Numbered from the stretch's first letter, positions 19,855 through 30,449 are shown. The stretch is 64,000 bases of DNA from Photobacterium aphoticum (GCF_001029435.1 NZ_LDOV01000029.1:1-64000), one strand, 5' to 3'. Numbers and translations are program-made. Notes: a model not told the origin generated them from the sequence alone.

Positions 19855-22395
19855 GTGAAGTTCATAAAGCGACTACTTATATTTGCATTGATTTGCATAA
19901 TTCTTGGAGTCACCACAATTTTTGGTTTTTACCTTTATGTGAAGCCAGAACTCCCAAATGTGGCAACATTAAAAAATGTTGAATTACAGACTCCGATGCA
20001 AGTTTTCAGTGCGGACGGCAAACTTATCTCACAATTTGGTGAGAAACGTCGCATTCCGCTCCCTCTTAACCGAATTCCGCCGCAAATGATCCATGCGATC
20101 ATCGCGACCGAAGACAGCCGCTATTACGAGCACCCGGGTATTGACCCTATCGGTATCGCACGTGCTGCCTTTGTCGTCGCCACCTCGGGGTCGGCCAAAC
20201 AAGGGGCCAGTACTATCACGCAGCAGCTCGCGCGTAACTTCTTCCTTTCTAACGAAAAGAAGATCATGCGTAAGATCAAAGAGATTTTCATCGCTATCCA
20301 TATTGAGCAGTTGCTAACCAAAGACGAAATCTTAGAGCTATATCTCAATAAGATATATTTGGGTTACCGTGCGTATGGTGTCGGTGCCGCCGCTCAGGTG
20401 TATTTCGGCAAAGAAGTTGAGCAGCTCACATTAAGTGAAATTGCGATTATTGCCGGCCTACCGAAAGCCCCTTCAACCATGAACCCAATCTATTCGGTGG
20501 ATCGTGCCACTACCCGTCGCAATGTGGTACTTGGCCGTATGCTAGATGAAGGTTACATCACGCAGAGCGAGTACGACCAAGCCCGTAATGAGCCAATTGT
20601 GGCACGCTACCACGGGGCAGAAATCGAATTGAGTGCGCCATACTTCGCAGAACAAGCCCGTGCGTGGATGGTAGAACGCTATGGTGAAGACGCATATACC
20701 TCGGGTATGCGTATCTACACCACAGCCGATTCCCACATGCAGGTGGCCGCGCAACAAGCTGCTATCAACAACCTACTGGGCTACGATCAACGCCACGGTT
20801 TCCGTGGTGCGGTAGAAACCCTGTGGAAGAAAGGCCAGCCAGCTTGGCAAGCCAGCGACATTGCTGCTCACTTAGATAAACAACCAACGTATGGCGATCT
20901 GATGCCTGCGGTGGTGACCAAGGTGAAAGGTAAAACCGCGACGGTACAAGCTAAAGATGGCCAGACCCATGAACTGCAGTGGAACGGTATGAAGTGGGCA
21001 CGTAAGTTCATTTCCGATAACCGTCAGGGCCCTGCCCCGAAATCTGCGGCCGATATCATGGCGGCAGGTCAGCAAATTTGGATCCAGCCTAAAGGCGAGA
21101 CGTGGGTACTGAGCCAGGTACCGGATGCGAACACCGCGTTTGTTGCCATGTCACCCCAAGACGGTGCCGTGAAAGCCATGATCGGTGGTTTTAACTTCAT
21201 TCACAGCAAGTTTAACCGTGCCACCATGTCGATCCGTCAGGTCGGTTCAGCCATCAAACCGTTCATCTACTCGGCAGCGCTCGACAACGGCATGACACTG
21301 GCCACCTTGGTGAACGATGCACCGATTAACCGCTGGGATCAGAGTATGGGCACCGCATGGCGTCCGAAGAACTCACCACCGACTTACAACGGCCCTACCC
21401 GTGTGCGTCAGGGTTTAGCCCAGTCGAAGAACGTGATGGCAGTCCGTGTGCTGCAAAGTGTTGGTCTGGATGAAACCATCAACTACCTGACCCGTTTTGG
21501 CTTTAAGAAGAAAGATCTGCCGCGTGCAGAACCGCTGGCACTGGGTGCCGGCAGCCTGACACCGGTAGAAGTGGCACAAGGTTATGCGGTCTTTGCTAAC
21601 GGCGGTTACTACGTGAAGCCTTACTTCATTGAGCGTGTGGAAGATCCGTACGGCAATGTGGTGTATCAGGCCGATCCGAGCATTGCCTGTAACAGCGAAT
21701 GTCGCCGTGAGCAAGGGGCAAGCGGTAAAGCACCGGCTCCGGCCAACCCTGCTCTTGATGACATTGCGATCAGCGAGCAATCGCTGGGTAATACCGCCAC
21801 GACCGGTAACAGCACAGCACCACACTATGCGCCACAGGTGATTTCTGAGCAAAACGCCTTCTTGGTCCGAGAGATGCTGCAAAGCAATATCTGGGGGGGT
21901 GGCGACTGGCGTCACGGCTCGGGCTGGAACGGTACGGGCTGGCGTGCACAATCACTAAAACGCCATGATATCGGCGGTAAAACCGGTACCACCAACAGCT
22001 CGAAAGATGCATGGTATTCCGGTTTTGGCCCGGGTATCGTCGCGACGGCATGGGTGGGCTTTGATGATCACAGCCGTGAACTTGGCCGTACTGCATGGAA
22101 CAACAACCTGGATAAGAACCAGATTTCCGGGGGCGAAGCGGGGGCGAAAACGGCCCAGCCTGCCTGGATTGCATTCATGCATCAAGCGCTGGAAGATGTG
22201 CCAGAGCAGCGTAAGCAGTTGCCGGATGACATCGTCCAAGTGCGTATCGACCGTGCAACCGGTAAGTTGACCAACCGCACCGATTACACCTCCATGTTTG
22301 AATACTTTGAGCGTGGCACGGAACCTAAAGAGATGGTGAGTGACACCGGTGCTGACGGTATCTTTGAATCTGACAGCTCCGACGAACTGTTCTGA
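19855..22395 (+). CDS. mrcA: Penicillin-binding protein 1A
   Basis: Bifunctional class A peptidoglycan synthase, 846 residues. A membrane anchor (residues 5-28) is followed by the GT51 glycosyltransferase with catalytic Glu86 in ATEDSRYYEHPG. The transpeptidase carries Ser465 in SAIK, SKN near residue 523 and KTG at 709-711 (GGKTGTTNSSKD). It starts with GTG; the upstream ribosome site is only moderate (GGGAAA). Divergent from pilM and followed by a strong terminator. Confidence 0.97.
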   Translation: MKFIKRLLIFALICIILGVTTIFGFYLYVKPELPNVATLKNVELQTPMQVFSADGKLISQFGEKRRIPLPLNRIPPQMIHAIIATEDSRYYEHPGIDPIGIARAAFVVATSGSAKQGASTITQQLARNFFLSNEKKIMRKIKEIFIAIHIEQLLTKDEILELYLNKIYLGYRAYGVGAAAQVYFGKEVEQLTLSEIAIIAGLPKAPSTMNPIYSVDRATTRRNVVLGRMLDEGYITQSEYDQARNEPIVARYHGAEIELSAPYFAEQARAWMVERYGEDAYTSGMRIYTTADSHMQVAAQQAAINNLLGYDQRHGFRGAVETLWKKGQPAWQASDIAAHLDKQPTYGDLMPAVVTKVKGKTATVQAKDGQTHELQWNGMKWARKFISDNRQGPAPKSAADIMAAGQQIWIQPKGETWVLSQVPDANTAFVAMSPQDGAVKAMIGGFNFIHSKFNRATMSIRQVGSAIKPFIYSAALDNGMTLATLVNDAPINRWDQSMGTAWRPKNSPPTYNGPTRVRQGLAQSKNVMAVRVLQSVGLDETINYLTRFGFKKKDLPRAEPLALGAGSLTPVEVAQGYAVFANGGYYVKPYFIERVEDPYGNVVYQADPSIACNSECRREQGASGKAPAPANPALDDIAISEQSLGNTATTGNSTAPHYAPQVISEQNAFLVREMLQSNIWGGGDWRHGSGWNGTGWRAQSLKRHDIGGKTGTTNSSKDAWYSGFGPGIVATAWVGFDDHSRELGRTAWNNNLDKNQISGGEAGAKTAQPAWIAFMHQALEDVPEQRKQLPDDIVQVRIDRATGKLTNRTDYTSMFEYFERGTEPKEMVSDTGADGIFESDSSDELF

Positions 22396-22425
22396 TCCTT
22401 AACCGCATTGGCTAACCGCTAAAAC

Positions 22426-22457
22426 AAAAAGAGCGCCTTCTCGGCGCTCTTTTTTTA
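22426..22457 (+). terminator. Terminator of mrcA (also faces oxyR)
   Basis: AAAAAGAGCGCC-TTCTC-GGCGCTCTTTTTTT, 30 bases after mrcA and 28 before the oxyR end; symmetrical enough to serve both. Confidence 0.9.
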
Positions 22458-22484
22458 TCTGTCAGGCTATCTAACAACATCAAC

Positions 22485-23414
22485 CTACGCGGTTTTGGCG
22501 CAGGTTTCGCAGGTGTTTTTCGGCCACACATCTTCCAGATGGCCGGTGATCAGCGCGGCCAGTTGCTCATAACGGCCTTTCAGCGGTGAGCCCGGGCGGT
22601 AGGCTAAAGTGATCAAACGGCTTGGCACCGGATCACACGCCTGGATATAACACACCCCATCACGCACGCGCTCATGCGGCGTGGCCAATTGCGGCAACAA
22701 GGTGATCCCGCTGCCTGCCGCGACCATGTTACGCAGCGTTTCTAAACTGGTGGCACGGAAACTGCCGTCTTCTTTGGCCCCTGCGGCAAAGCAGAACCCC
22801 ATCGCCTGATCCCGCAAACAATGGCCATCTCCCAACATCAGCAAGGTATGGCCGTTGAGCTCGGTCATCGCCAACTCGGTCTTCTCAGCCCAAGGGTGGG
22901 CTTCCGGGACAGCCAGTACCATCGGCTCATGATAAAGCGGTAATTCCATGAAGGCTTCGCTTTCCTGTACCGCCGCCAAAATCACACAATCCAACTTGCC
23001 CTCTTCTAATAAAGAAACCAACTGATGGGTTTGCGCTTCGTGGAGGAAGACCTCCAAATCCGGAAAACGGGCTTTTACCTGCGGCATAATGTGTGGCAAC
23101 AAATACGGGCCGACGGTCGGGATAAAACCAATGTGCAACGGGCCCGACATACTGTCACCCTGCTCACTCGCCAGCTCGGTCAGCACCTTCACTTCCAGCA
23201 AAATCTTTTTCGCTTGCTCCACCAGCGTCAGGCCAACATCGGTGAACAGCACCTTACGGCTGGTACGCTCTAACAGTACCGCACCCAACTCCGTTTCCAG
23301 TTTACGGATTTGACCACTTAAGGTCGGCTGGCTGACAAAACAGGCTTCGGCCGCCTTACGAAAATGACGGTGCTCCGACAACGCCACCAGATATTCAAGA
23401 TCCCGAATATTCAT
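22485..23414 (-). CDS. oxyR: Hydrogen-peroxide regulator OxyR
   Basis: LysR-family peroxide sensor of 309 residues. The helix-turn-helix is in RKAAEACFVSQPTLSGQIRK. The redox pair Cys199 and Cys208 (GHCLRDQAMGFC) matches E. coli exactly in position; their disulfide activates the protein. MNIRDLEYLV is taken as the start, although the frame is open 17 codons upstream. It diverges from the prx-grx gene, with an OxyR-type operator next to its start, so it probably controls both itself and the peroxidase. Confidence 0.97.
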   Translation of the reverse strand: MNIRDLEYLVALSEHRHFRKAAEACFVSQPTLSGQIRKLETELGAVLLERTSRKVLFTDVGLTLVEQAKKILLEVKVLTELASEQGDSMSGPLHIGFIPTVGPYLLPHIMPQVKARFPDLEVFLHEAQTHQLVSLLEEGKLDCVILAAVQESEAFMELPLYHEPMVLAVPEAHPWAEKTELAMTELNGHTLLMLGDGHCLRDQAMGFCFAAGAKEDGSFRATSLETLRNMVAAGSGITLLPQLATPHERVRDGVCYIQACDPVPSRLITLAYRPGSPLKGRYEQLAALITGHLEDVWPKNTCETCAKTA

Positions 23415-23429
23415 CGTTAAACCACTTTG

Positions 23430-23466
23430 ATAGGCAAAAACTATCAAAACCATAGCAGCAAACAAT
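23430..23466. promoter_or_regulatory. OxyR-binding array between oxyR and prx
   Basis: The OxyR consensus is four tetranucleotides, ATAG-N7-CTAT-N7-ATAG-N7-CTAT. Here the elements are ATAG (23430), CTAT (23441), ATAG (23452) and CAAT (23463), each separated by exactly 7 bases, so 15 of 16 defined bases match. It starts 16 bp upstream of the oxyR start codon, which fits negative autoregulation, and lies about 117 bp before prx, which fits activation. Confidence 0.88.
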
Positions 23467-23582
23467 TAGAGCTATCAAGTCAAAAATCCCATAATGATCA
23501 CATCAACAGGGAGCAACAAGCAGTAATATCCTCCGGTTGCAATATTTGCCTAACAATATTTTAAAATTTAAGGACTTAAATT

Positions 23583-24311
23583 ATGTTCGCTTCTAAAGAA
23601 GGCCAAGAAATTCCTCAGGTTACTTTTCACACACGTCAAGGTGATCAGTGGGTAGATGTAACAACTAGCGAGCTATTTGCTAACAAAAAAGTGATTGTAT
23701 TTAGCCTGCCAGGCGCATTCACACCAACGTGTTCTTCAAGCCACCTGCCTCGCTACAACGAATTGGCATCCGTATTTGCTGAAAACGGCGTAGACGACAT
23801 CCTATGTGTGTCTGTGAACGATACGTTCGTGATGAACGCATGGAAAGCTGACCAAGAAGCAGAAAACATCACCTTTATCCCAGACGGTAACGGCGAGTTC
23901 ACGCAAGGCATGGGCATGTTGGTAGAAAAAGCAGACCTAGGTTTTGGCCCACGTTCATGGCGTTACAGCATGCTGGTTAACAACGGCGTGATTGAAAAAA
24001 TGTTCATCGAAAACGACGAACCAGGCGACCCGTTCAAAGTGTCTGACGCGGATACTATGCTGGGCTACATCGCACCAGAGCACAAACTGCAAGAATCTAT
24101 CACTGTATTCACCAAACCTGGCTGTCCGTTCTGTGCAAAAGCAAAACAGAACCTGATCGACAAAGGTCTGCAGTACGAAGAAGTGGTACTGGGTAAAGAT
24201 GCAACAACAGTTAGCCTACGTGCCGTATCAGGCCGCAGCACCGTGCCACAAGTATTCATCGGTGGTAAACACATCGGTGGCAGCGAAGAGCTAGAAGCTT
24301 ACCTAGGCTAA
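23583..24311 (+). CDS. Hybrid peroxiredoxin-glutaredoxin peroxidase
   Basis: Glutathione-dependent peroxidase, 242 residues, of the Prx5-Grx fusion type known from Haemophilus and vibrios. The peroxiredoxin domain (about 1-165) has the peroxidatic Cys50 in [12 protein letters not shown]. The glutaredoxin domain (about 172-242) has the CPFC active site at 181-184 ([12 protein letters not shown]) and the GSH-binding TVPQVFIGG. The fusion lets one chain reduce peroxide and recycle itself with glutathione. Divergent from oxyR behind an OxyR array. Codon use is rich in CTA leucine, like other presumably highly expressed genes here. Confidence 0.97.
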   Translation: MFASKEGQEIPQVTFHTRQGDQWVDVTTSELFANKKVIVFSLPGAFTPTCSSSHLPRYNELASVFAENGVDDILCVSVNDTFVMNAWKADQEAENITFIPDGNGEFTQGMGMLVEKADLGFGPRSWRYSMLVNNGVIEKMFIENDEPGDPFKVSDADTMLGYIAPEHKLQESITVFTKPGCPFCAKAKQNLIDKGLQYEEVVLGKDATTVSLRAVSGRSTVPQVFIGGKHIGGSEELEAYLG

Positions 24312-24397
24312 TCACCTGTCACACCTAAAACAGTAACTCAGGGCCTGCCCCGCAGGCCCGATGTGGAAAATTGGCAACACCGAGTGGAGAGAATACG

Positions 24398-25855
24398 ATG
24401 AAAAGCGTGAATGTAGATGTCGCTGTGATTGGTGGCGGTACCGCAGGTCTTGGCGCATACCGCGCAGCAAAAGCCCATACTGACAGCGTAGTAATGATTG
24501 AAGGCGGCCCGTACGGCACCACGTGTGCCCGCGTGGGTTGCATGCCTTCTAAGCTGTTGATTGCAGCGGCAGAAAGTGTTCACAACATCGAAAAAGCCCC
24601 TGGTTTTGGTATTCATCCACAAGGTGACATCGTGATCAATGGCCGTGAGGTGATGGATCGCGTAAAACGTGAACGTGACCGTTTCGTGGGCTTTGTGCTT
24701 GAAGGCGTCGATGAGATCCCGGCAGAAGACAAGCTGTCTGGCTACGCTGCCTTTTTGGATGACAACACGCTACAAATCGACGATCACACCATCGTACATG
24801 CTAAGCGCATCGTGATCGCAACCGGCTCTCGCCCTGCTTACCCAGCAGTGTGGGATGAGTTGGGTGATCGCCTGATCATCAATGATGATGTGTTTAACTG
24901 GGACGATCTGCCACAATCGGTTGCTGTTTTTGGTCCGGGTGTGATCGGCCTTGAATTAGGTCAAGCCCTGCACCGCCTGGGTGTGAATGTGAAGCTGTTC
25001 GGTGTGGGTGGCCAAGTGGGTCCACTGACCGATCCAACAATCATGGCGTACGCCGACAAAGCCTTCAAAGACGAGTTCTACTTGGATGCGGACGTAAAAG
25101 TCGAAAGCATGAAGCGCATCGAGGGTGAAGATAAAGTGGAAATCCAGTTTATCAACCACGATGGCGAGCTAGAGACCTTCATCGTTGACTACGTACTGGC
25201 CGCCACTGGCCGTCGTCCAAATGTCGATAAGCTGGGCATTGAAAACACGACTCTGACTCTGGATCAGCGTGGTGTACCGGTCGCGGATCACTTCACGCTA
25301 CAAACATCCGTACCGTCTATTTTCATTGCCGGTGATGCCAGCAACCAGCTGCCATTACTGCACGAAGCAGCAGATCAGGCACGCATTGCCGGTGATAACG
25401 CCGGTCGCTTCCCGAATATCCGTGCGGGTCTGCGTCGCTCAAAAATCTCAGCGGTCTTCTCCGATCCGCAAATTGCGATGGTGGGTGAAACCTACCGTGA
25501 GATCACTCAGCGTCTGGGCACCTGTGGCTGTTTCGAAACGGGCGAAGTCTCGTTTGAAAACCAAGGCCGTTCTCGTGTGATGCTGCGTAACAAAGGCATG
25601 CTGCACGTATACGGTGAACACGGTACCGGCCGCTTCCTGGGCGCAGAGATGATGGGCCCGAATGCAGAACACCTGGCACACTTGTTGTCTTGGGCACATC
25701 AGAACAAGATGACCATTGCCGACATGCTGGATATGCCGTTCTACCATCCGGTGATTGAAGAAGGTGTACGTACTGCACTACGTGATTTGAACGCCAAATT
25801 GCGTCTAGGTCCTGACATGATCAAGCATTGTTTAGACTGTGGTCCTGGCTGCTAA
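24398..25855 (+). CDS. Dihydrolipoamide dehydrogenase-like flavoprotein
   Basis: Class I pyridine nucleotide-disulfide oxidoreductase, 485 residues. FAD motif VIGGGTAGLGAYRAA is near residue 10, redox disulfide Cys43-Cys48 in TTCARVGCMPSK, NAD motif FGPGVIGLELG near 180, and His450-Glu455 of the proton relay in YHPVIEEG. Unlike a standard Lpd, the C-terminus ends with HCLDCGPGC (Cys478, 481, 485). It follows prx-grx by 86 bp behind the OxyR site, so a role in reducing a thiol partner during peroxide stress is plausible. It is unlikely to be the pyruvate-dehydrogenase E3: there are no aceEF neighbours. Start chosen by family N-terminus (MKSVNVDVAV). Confidence 0.9.
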   Translation: MKSVNVDVAVIGGGTAGLGAYRAAKAHTDSVVMIEGGPYGTTCARVGCMPSKLLIAAAESVHNIEKAPGFGIHPQGDIVINGREVMDRVKRERDRFVGFVLEGVDEIPAEDKLSGYAAFLDDNTLQIDDHTIVHAKRIVIATGSRPAYPAVWDELGDRLIINDDVFNWDDLPQSVAVFGPGVIGLELGQALHRLGVNVKLFGVGGQVGPLTDPTIMAYADKAFKDEFYLDADVKVESMKRIEGEDKVEIQFINHDGELETFIVDYVLAATGRRPNVDKLGIENTTLTLDQRGVPVADHFTLQTSVPSIFIAGDASNQLPLLHEAADQARIAGDNAGRFPNIRAGLRRSKISAVFSDPQIAMVGETYREITQRLGTCGCFETGEVSFENQGRSRVMLRNKGMLHVYGEHGTGRFLGAEMMGPNAEHLAHLLSWAHQNKMTIADMLDMPFYHPVIEEGVRTALRDLNAKLRLGPDMIKHCLDCGPGC

Positions 25856-25883
25856 TTAACCTCACTACACGACTGATACGACC

Positions 25884-25909
25884 CAGCCCTCTTCATGGAG
25901 GGCTTTTTT
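25884..25909 (+). terminator. Terminator of the flavoprotein gene
   Basis: AGCCCTC-TTCAT-GGAGGGCT followed by TTTTT, 29 bases past the stop. Confidence 0.85.
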
Positions 25910-26073
25910 CTTTCTCTTACCCTCGCATCCTTCTTTTCGCTGACCTCCCTGTCTCCTTCCTCTTTCGTCACTTTCATGCTCTGTCTCAGCGCGCTGGCAC
26001 TTGCACACTATCGTGCTATGCTGCCGCTTTCATCTGACCTTTACCGCTCGTATTACTGTCTTCAGGAGCCCTC

Positions 26074-26331
26074 ATGAGCTGCCAAGCCTGTCGCTCGTCC
26101 GTGTTATTTCACAAGCTAGGCCGTTGCCGCCGCTGTATGATCCAACTGACCGTTGCCAGCCCACTTTGCTGGTTGATCGGACTCTTCGGCTACAGTGACC
26201 GCCCCCACAGCCTGGAAGCCATCACCTTTTTAGTGGCCGCCTCTGCCATGAGCCTGCTGTTACTGGCCCATCTGATCCGCGCGCGCCAATTGCGCCATAG
26301 CCCCGCTGAGCCACGAAACGCGAGGCAATAA
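26074..26331 (+). CDS. DUF3624 family membrane protein with CxxC pairs
   Basis: An 85-residue protein matching the Vibrio DUF3624 family. Two CxxC motifs (Cys3/Cys6 and Cys18/Cys21) at the N-terminus look like a zinc ribbon. Two hydrophobic segments follow (about 27-41 and 48-68). CAGGAG precedes the ATG. It is convergent with argH; function unknown. Confidence 0.8.
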   Translation: MSCQACRSSVLFHKLGRCRRCMIQLTVASPLCWLIGLFGYSDRPHSLEAITFLVAASAMSLLLLAHLIRARQLRHSPAEPRNARQ

Positions 26332-26354
26332 AAAGCCCAGCACAGTGGCTGGGC
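26328..26354 (-). terminator. Terminator of argCBGH
   Basis: On the minus strand GCCCAGCC-ACTG-TGCTGGGC-like stem followed by TTTTTATT. It overlaps the last codon of the convergent DUF3624 gene. Confidence 0.8.
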
Positions 26355-26398
26355 ATGTTGTTACGCTATTCACATCGACGACGCCGTGACTCAATGCA

Positions 26399-28276
26399 CT
26401 ACGCGACATTCACGCTGGCAATGCGCTGCTCTTGATCCAGACGCACTTCCAGTGCCACTTCATCACAGGCATGCTGACGCGGACAACGATCGCAATCTTT
26501 CATCACTTTTTCCGGCAACAACGTTTTCGAGGTCGGTACAAAGCCCTGCTTCATAAAGAACTCCGGCACACGGGTCAGCACAAAGACTTTCTGGATCGCC
26601 ATCTGGCGGGCTTTTTCCAGCAGATGATTCACAATCGCCCGGCCCTGCCCCTGATGCTGCCAACCGGCTTCCACGCCCAGTGAGCGGATCTCCGCCAGTC
26701 CGGAATCATACACATACAAAGAGGCACACCCGGTGACCGTCCCGTGCTGTTCGACCACCGCAAAGGAGCCAATGTCCCGCACCAGTTCGTTACGCATACG
26801 CGGCAAGTTTTCACCTAACCCGGCCCAGTACACCACCATGCCTTCAATGGCATCCAAATCCGTCAACCGTGCACCACGCACTTTCACACTCGGCGAGTAG
26901 CGTTGGGTCAGGCGGGATTGGGCCTGATTAATGGCATATTCGACCTGAAACGGCGCCACGCCTCCTAAGGCACAGCGTTTTTCCAGACACGATTCAATGG
27001 TCAGGATCGGATACACGTCTTCCTCAATCACCGGGGAGAAAGTCTGCATCTCGGCCAGTGACAACTCTTCTAAGGCACAGCCTTTGGCAATGGCGGCAAC
27101 CACTGCGACACCGACAATATGGTGCGCTTCACGGAACGGGATCCCTTTCGCCACCAAATAATCAGCCAGTTCAGTGGCATTGGAATACCCCTGCATTGCC
27201 GCTTCCAGCGTACGGGCTTCATTGACCTTGATACCGTCAAAACACAACGCGGCCATTTCCATGCATTCATGCCAGCTATCGAGCGCATCGAACAAGCCTT
27301 CTTTGTCTTCCTGCATGTCCTTGTTATACGCCAGCGGCAGCGCTTTGACCGTCATCATCATGCCGGTCATCGCCCCGTACACCCGGCCACATTTGCCACG
27401 GATCAGCTCCAGCGCATCCGGGTTTTTCTTCTGTGGCATCAACGACGAGCCCGAGGTCACCGTATCGGCCAATTCAATGAAGTTCGATTCACCGGAATTG
27501 TAGAAGATCAGATCTTCCGCCATCCGCGACAGGTGCAACATCGAAATGGACGCGGTCGAGAGCAGCTCCATCACATGATCCCGATCGGAGACCGAATCCA
27601 GGCTGTTACGGGTCGCACGGTGAAAGCCCAGGCTGTGCGCCAAGGCTTCCCGATCCATCGGATAGGCTGTGCCCGCCAAGGCGCCAGAGCCCAGCGGACA
27701 GGTATCGAGACGCTCCAACGCATCGTGCAAACGTGAATAATCCCGTTCAAACATTTCCACATAAGCCAGACACCAATGGGCAAACGTCACCGGCTGCGCA
27801 CGCTGCAAGTGGGTGTAGCCCGGCAGCACCGTCCCCTGATGGGCACGCGCCACCGACACCAGCTGGTTTTGCAGGTGATCGAGCATCAGGAGCAACTGGT
27901 GCCCTTGCTGACGACACCACAGCTTGAGATCGGTCGCCACCTGATCGTTGCGCGAGCGACCGGTATGCAGTTTCTTGCCCAGATCCCCCACTTTGCTGAT
28001 CAGCTGTTGCTCGACCCAGCTGTGAATGTCTTCCGCATCCGATTGCAAGATTTGCGCAGGATCTTCCATGACCGCCAGCTTGAGCTCATTGAGCGCTAAC
28101 TCCAGCGTCTGCTGCTCGTCATCGGTCAACACATTGACCTGACGCAGCGCTTTTGACCAGGCGATAGAGCCGACAATGTCTTGTTCCGCCAACCGGTAAT
28201 CAAACCGCAATGAATCATTAAACTGCTTAAACCGCGTGTCAGCGGCTTGGCTGAACCGCCCGCCCCAGAGTGCCAT
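26399..28276 (-). CDS. argH: Argininosuccinate lyase fused to N-acetyltransferase (ArgH(A))
   Basis: A 625-residue fusion. Residues 1 to about 455 form argininosuccinate lyase with the fumarase-family signature [12 protein letters not shown]. Residues about 470-610 form a GNAT domain with acetyl-CoA motif QHQGQGR; this ArgH(A) arrangement is known from Moritella and vibrios, where the added domain supplies N-acetylglutamate synthase activity. One chain thus catalyses both the first and last steps of arginine synthesis. A Cys cluster, Cys595, Cys598 and Cys604 ([10 protein letters not shown]), lies near the C-terminus. AAAGGAGA precedes the start. It follows argG by 62 bp. Confidence 0.96.
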   Translation of the reverse strand: MALWGGRFSQAADTRFKQFNDSLRFDYRLAEQDIVGSIAWSKALRQVNVLTDDEQQTLELALNELKLAVMEDPAQILQSDAEDIHSWVEQQLISKVGDLGKKLHTGRSRNDQVATDLKLWCRQQGHQLLLMLDHLQNQLVSVARAHQGTVLPGYTHLQRAQPVTFAHWCLAYVEMFERDYSRLHDALERLDTCPLGSGALAGTAYPMDREALAHSLGFHRATRNSLDSVSDRDHVMELLSTASISMLHLSRMAEDLIFYNSGESNFIELADTVTSGSSLMPQKKNPDALELIRGKCGRVYGAMTGMMMTVKALPLAYNKDMQEDKEGLFDALDSWHECMEMAALCFDGIKVNEARTLEAAMQGYSNATELADYLVAKGIPFREAHHIVGVAVVAAIAKGCALEELSLAEMQTFSPVIEEDVYPILTIESCLEKRCALGGVAPFQVEYAINQAQSRLTQRYSPSVKVRGARLTDLDAIEGMVVYWAGLGENLPRMRNELVRDIGSFAVVEQHGTVTGCASLYVYDSGLAEIRSLGVEAGWQHQGQGRAIVNHLLEKARQMAIQKVFVLTRVPEFFMKQGFVPTSKTLLPEKVMKDCDRCPRQHACDEVALEVRLDQEQRIASVNVA

Positions 28277-28338
28277 GGTACGTCTCCTTTGCTACTTGCT
28301 CGACTTGCTCGTGTGTCTTGTTATTGTGTTTGTCGGTG

Positions 28339-29547
28339 TTACTTTTTCTGCTCGTTCAAGGCACGGATACGGCTGGCCAGCGAGTACAGGCGGATAAAGC
28401 CTTCTGCATGGCTCTGATCGTACACTTCGTCTTCCCCGAAAGTCGCAAACTCTTCCGAGTACAGGCTGTTGTCAGAACGCTTCTGCACAGCCGTCACGTT
28501 ACCTTTGTACAGTTTCAGGACCACTTCGCCGTTCACGTCCTGGGCAATCACATCGGCGGCGGCCAGCAGTGACTGACACAATGGGGTGAACCAACGGCCG
28601 TCATACACCAGGTGCGAGAACTTCAGGCCAATGGTCTGGCGGAAATCAAAACACTCTTTATCCAGCACCAGTTGCTCCACCGCACGCAACGCTTCCATCA
28701 TGATGGTGCCCCCCGGGGTTTCATAACAGCCACGGGATTTCATGCCGACCATACGGTTTTCGACGATATCGATACGGCCCACACCGTGCTCGATCCCTTT
28801 CTTGTTCAGGTACACCAGCGCGTTATAAGGCGACATGGCTTCACCATCGACCGCCACGATTTGACCGTGCTCGACTTTCACGCTCACCAACTCTGCCGCA
28901 TCCGGAGCCTCTTCCGGATCCTTGGTCCATGCCCAACAATGTTCGTTCGGCTGATTCCAGGTTTCTTCCAGCACGCCACCTTCGGTGGAGATGTGCCAGG
29001 CGTTCGCATCACGCGAGTAGATTTTTTCCAGTGATGCACTGCATGGAATGTTGCGCTCTGCCAGGTAGTTCAGCAGATCTTCACGGCTGCGCATGTCCCA
29101 TTCACGCCAAGGGGCAATCACTTTGAGCTGCGGGGCCAGCGCCGCAAAGCAGCTTTCAAAACGCACCTGATCATTGCCTTTACCGGTACAGCCGTGACAC
29201 AGGGCATCCGCCCCGACTTCCAGTGCACATGCCACCTGCGCTTTGGCGATAATTGGACGGGCCATTGAAGTACCCAACAGGTACTTGCCTTCATACACCG
29301 CGCCGGTTTTCAGGGTCGGGAAGATGTAATCGGCCACCAATTCTTCTTTCAGATCCGCGATGTAACAGGCGGAGGCACCGGATGCCAATGCCTTCGCTTC
29401 CACCCCTTCCAACTCGGCATCGCCCTGACCCACATCGGCCACGAACGCCACCACTTCACAGTCATAGTTTTCTTTCAGCCATGGAATGATGGCTGACGTG
29501 TCCAGACCGCCGGAATAGGCCAATACTACTTTTTTTACCTGACTCAT
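28339..29547 (-). CDS. argG: Argininosuccinate synthase
   Basis: ATP-dependent ligation of citrulline and aspartate; 402 residues, the short form. The pyrophosphatase-type P-loop is [12 protein letters not shown] near residues 8-19, with [13 protein letters not shown] further on. [12 protein letters not shown] is taken as the start, with GGAGAG upstream; the frame is open 18 codons earlier. Part of argC-argB-argG-argH. Confidence 0.97.
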   Translation of the reverse strand: MSQVKKVVLAYSGGLDTSAIIPWLKENYDCEVVAFVADVGQGDAELEGVEAKALASGASACYIADLKEELVADYIFPTLKTGAVYEGKYLLGTSMARPIIAKAQVACALEVGADALCHGCTGKGNDQVRFESCFAALAPQLKVIAPWREWDMRSREDLLNYLAERNIPCSASLEKIYSRDANAWHISTEGGVLEETWNQPNEHCWAWTKDPEEAPDAAELVSVKVEHGQIVAVDGEAMSPYNALVYLNKKGIEHGVGRIDIVENRMVGMKSRGCYETPGGTIMMEALRAVEQLVLDKECFDFRQTIGLKFSHLVYDGRWFTPLCQSLLAAADVIAQDVNGEVVLKLYKGNVTAVQKRSDNSLYSEEFATFGEDEVYDQSHAEGFIRLYSLASRIRALNEQKK

Positions 29548-29653
29548 AATGCTCTCCTGCTTACCTGCTCGACGGTCGTCCCGCTCAGGTTTCTGTCTCA
29601 AAAGTGTTTATCTAAAGATGTTGAAAGATACGTCTAACGCTTAAGGGAAAACG

Positions 29654-30433
29654 TTAAAGGGAAAATTTGGTCCCGATACTCTCGCCGTTAAACAACGCCG
29701 CCAGTTTGTCGGGGTAGCGCCAGGTCGCCACTTCAATCGGTCGCCCCAGTGCCTTGGCCGCATCAAATGCCGCACGCACTTTGACGATCATGCCGTCGGT
29801 GATCACCGCCTGTTGGATCAGCGCTTCTGCTTTGTCTTCGGTTAACGCCGGGATCAAACGGCCTTTACCGTCCAGCACCCCGCTCACATCCGACAGCAAC
29901 ACCAGCTCGGCATCCAGTGCCGCCGCCACCGCAACAGCGGCCTGGTCAGCATTCACATTCATCAGGTTGCCGTTATCATCCAGACCAATAGAGCTGATGA
30001 TAGGCAGGAAGCCACCCGCCATGATGGTGCTGATCAACGTGCTGTCGCCCGGTGCGGCTTTACCGACCGCGCCCAATTCCGGATCCAATTCGCTGATTTG
30101 GCACAAGCCGCCGTCCGCCAAGCTCAGCCCCACCGCCGCAACACCCGACTTCACCGCCTGGCCTTGCAGCAACTTATTTGCGGTTCCGGCTAAGGCACCG
30201 GCGATGTAACCAATCTGATCGGCCGGCGTCACACGCAACCCGGCTTTTTTCACCGTTTCCAGCTGCAACTTGGCCATCAGATCATCCACCAGATACCCGC
30301 CCCCATGGACCAGTAAAAGCGGACGTTGTGCCTGTTGCTGGTAAGTCCGAATGGCACCAAACAACTTGTCTAACGTTTCATGGCAAGACAGCACAGCGCC
30401 GCCCAGCTTGATGACTAATGGAACCTGACTCAT
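29654..30433 (-). CDS. argB: N-acetylglutamate kinase
   Basis: Phosphorylates N-acetylglutamate, second step of arginine synthesis. 259 residues with the amino-acid-kinase motif [10 protein letters not shown] at the N-terminus and [13 protein letters not shown] near residue 40; the C-terminal [11 protein letters not shown] fits ATP binding. TTAGGAGA precedes the start. The short form lacks the N-terminal helix of arginine-sensitive kinases, so feedback probably falls on the ArgA domain instead. Confidence 0.97.
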   Translation of the reverse strand: MSQVPLVIKLGGAVLSCHETLDKLFGAIRTYQQQAQRPLLLVHGGGYLVDDLMAKLQLETVKKAGLRVTPADQIGYIAGALAGTANKLLQGQAVKSGVAAVGLSLADGGLCQISELDPELGAVGKAAPGDSTLISTIMAGGFLPIISSIGLDDNGNLMNVNADQAAVAVAAALDAELVLLSDVSGVLDGKGRLIPALTEDKAEALIQQAVITDGMIVKVRAAFDAAKALGRPIEVATWRYPDKLAALFNGESIGTKFSL

Positions 30434-30449
30434 CTCGACTCTCCTAAAC

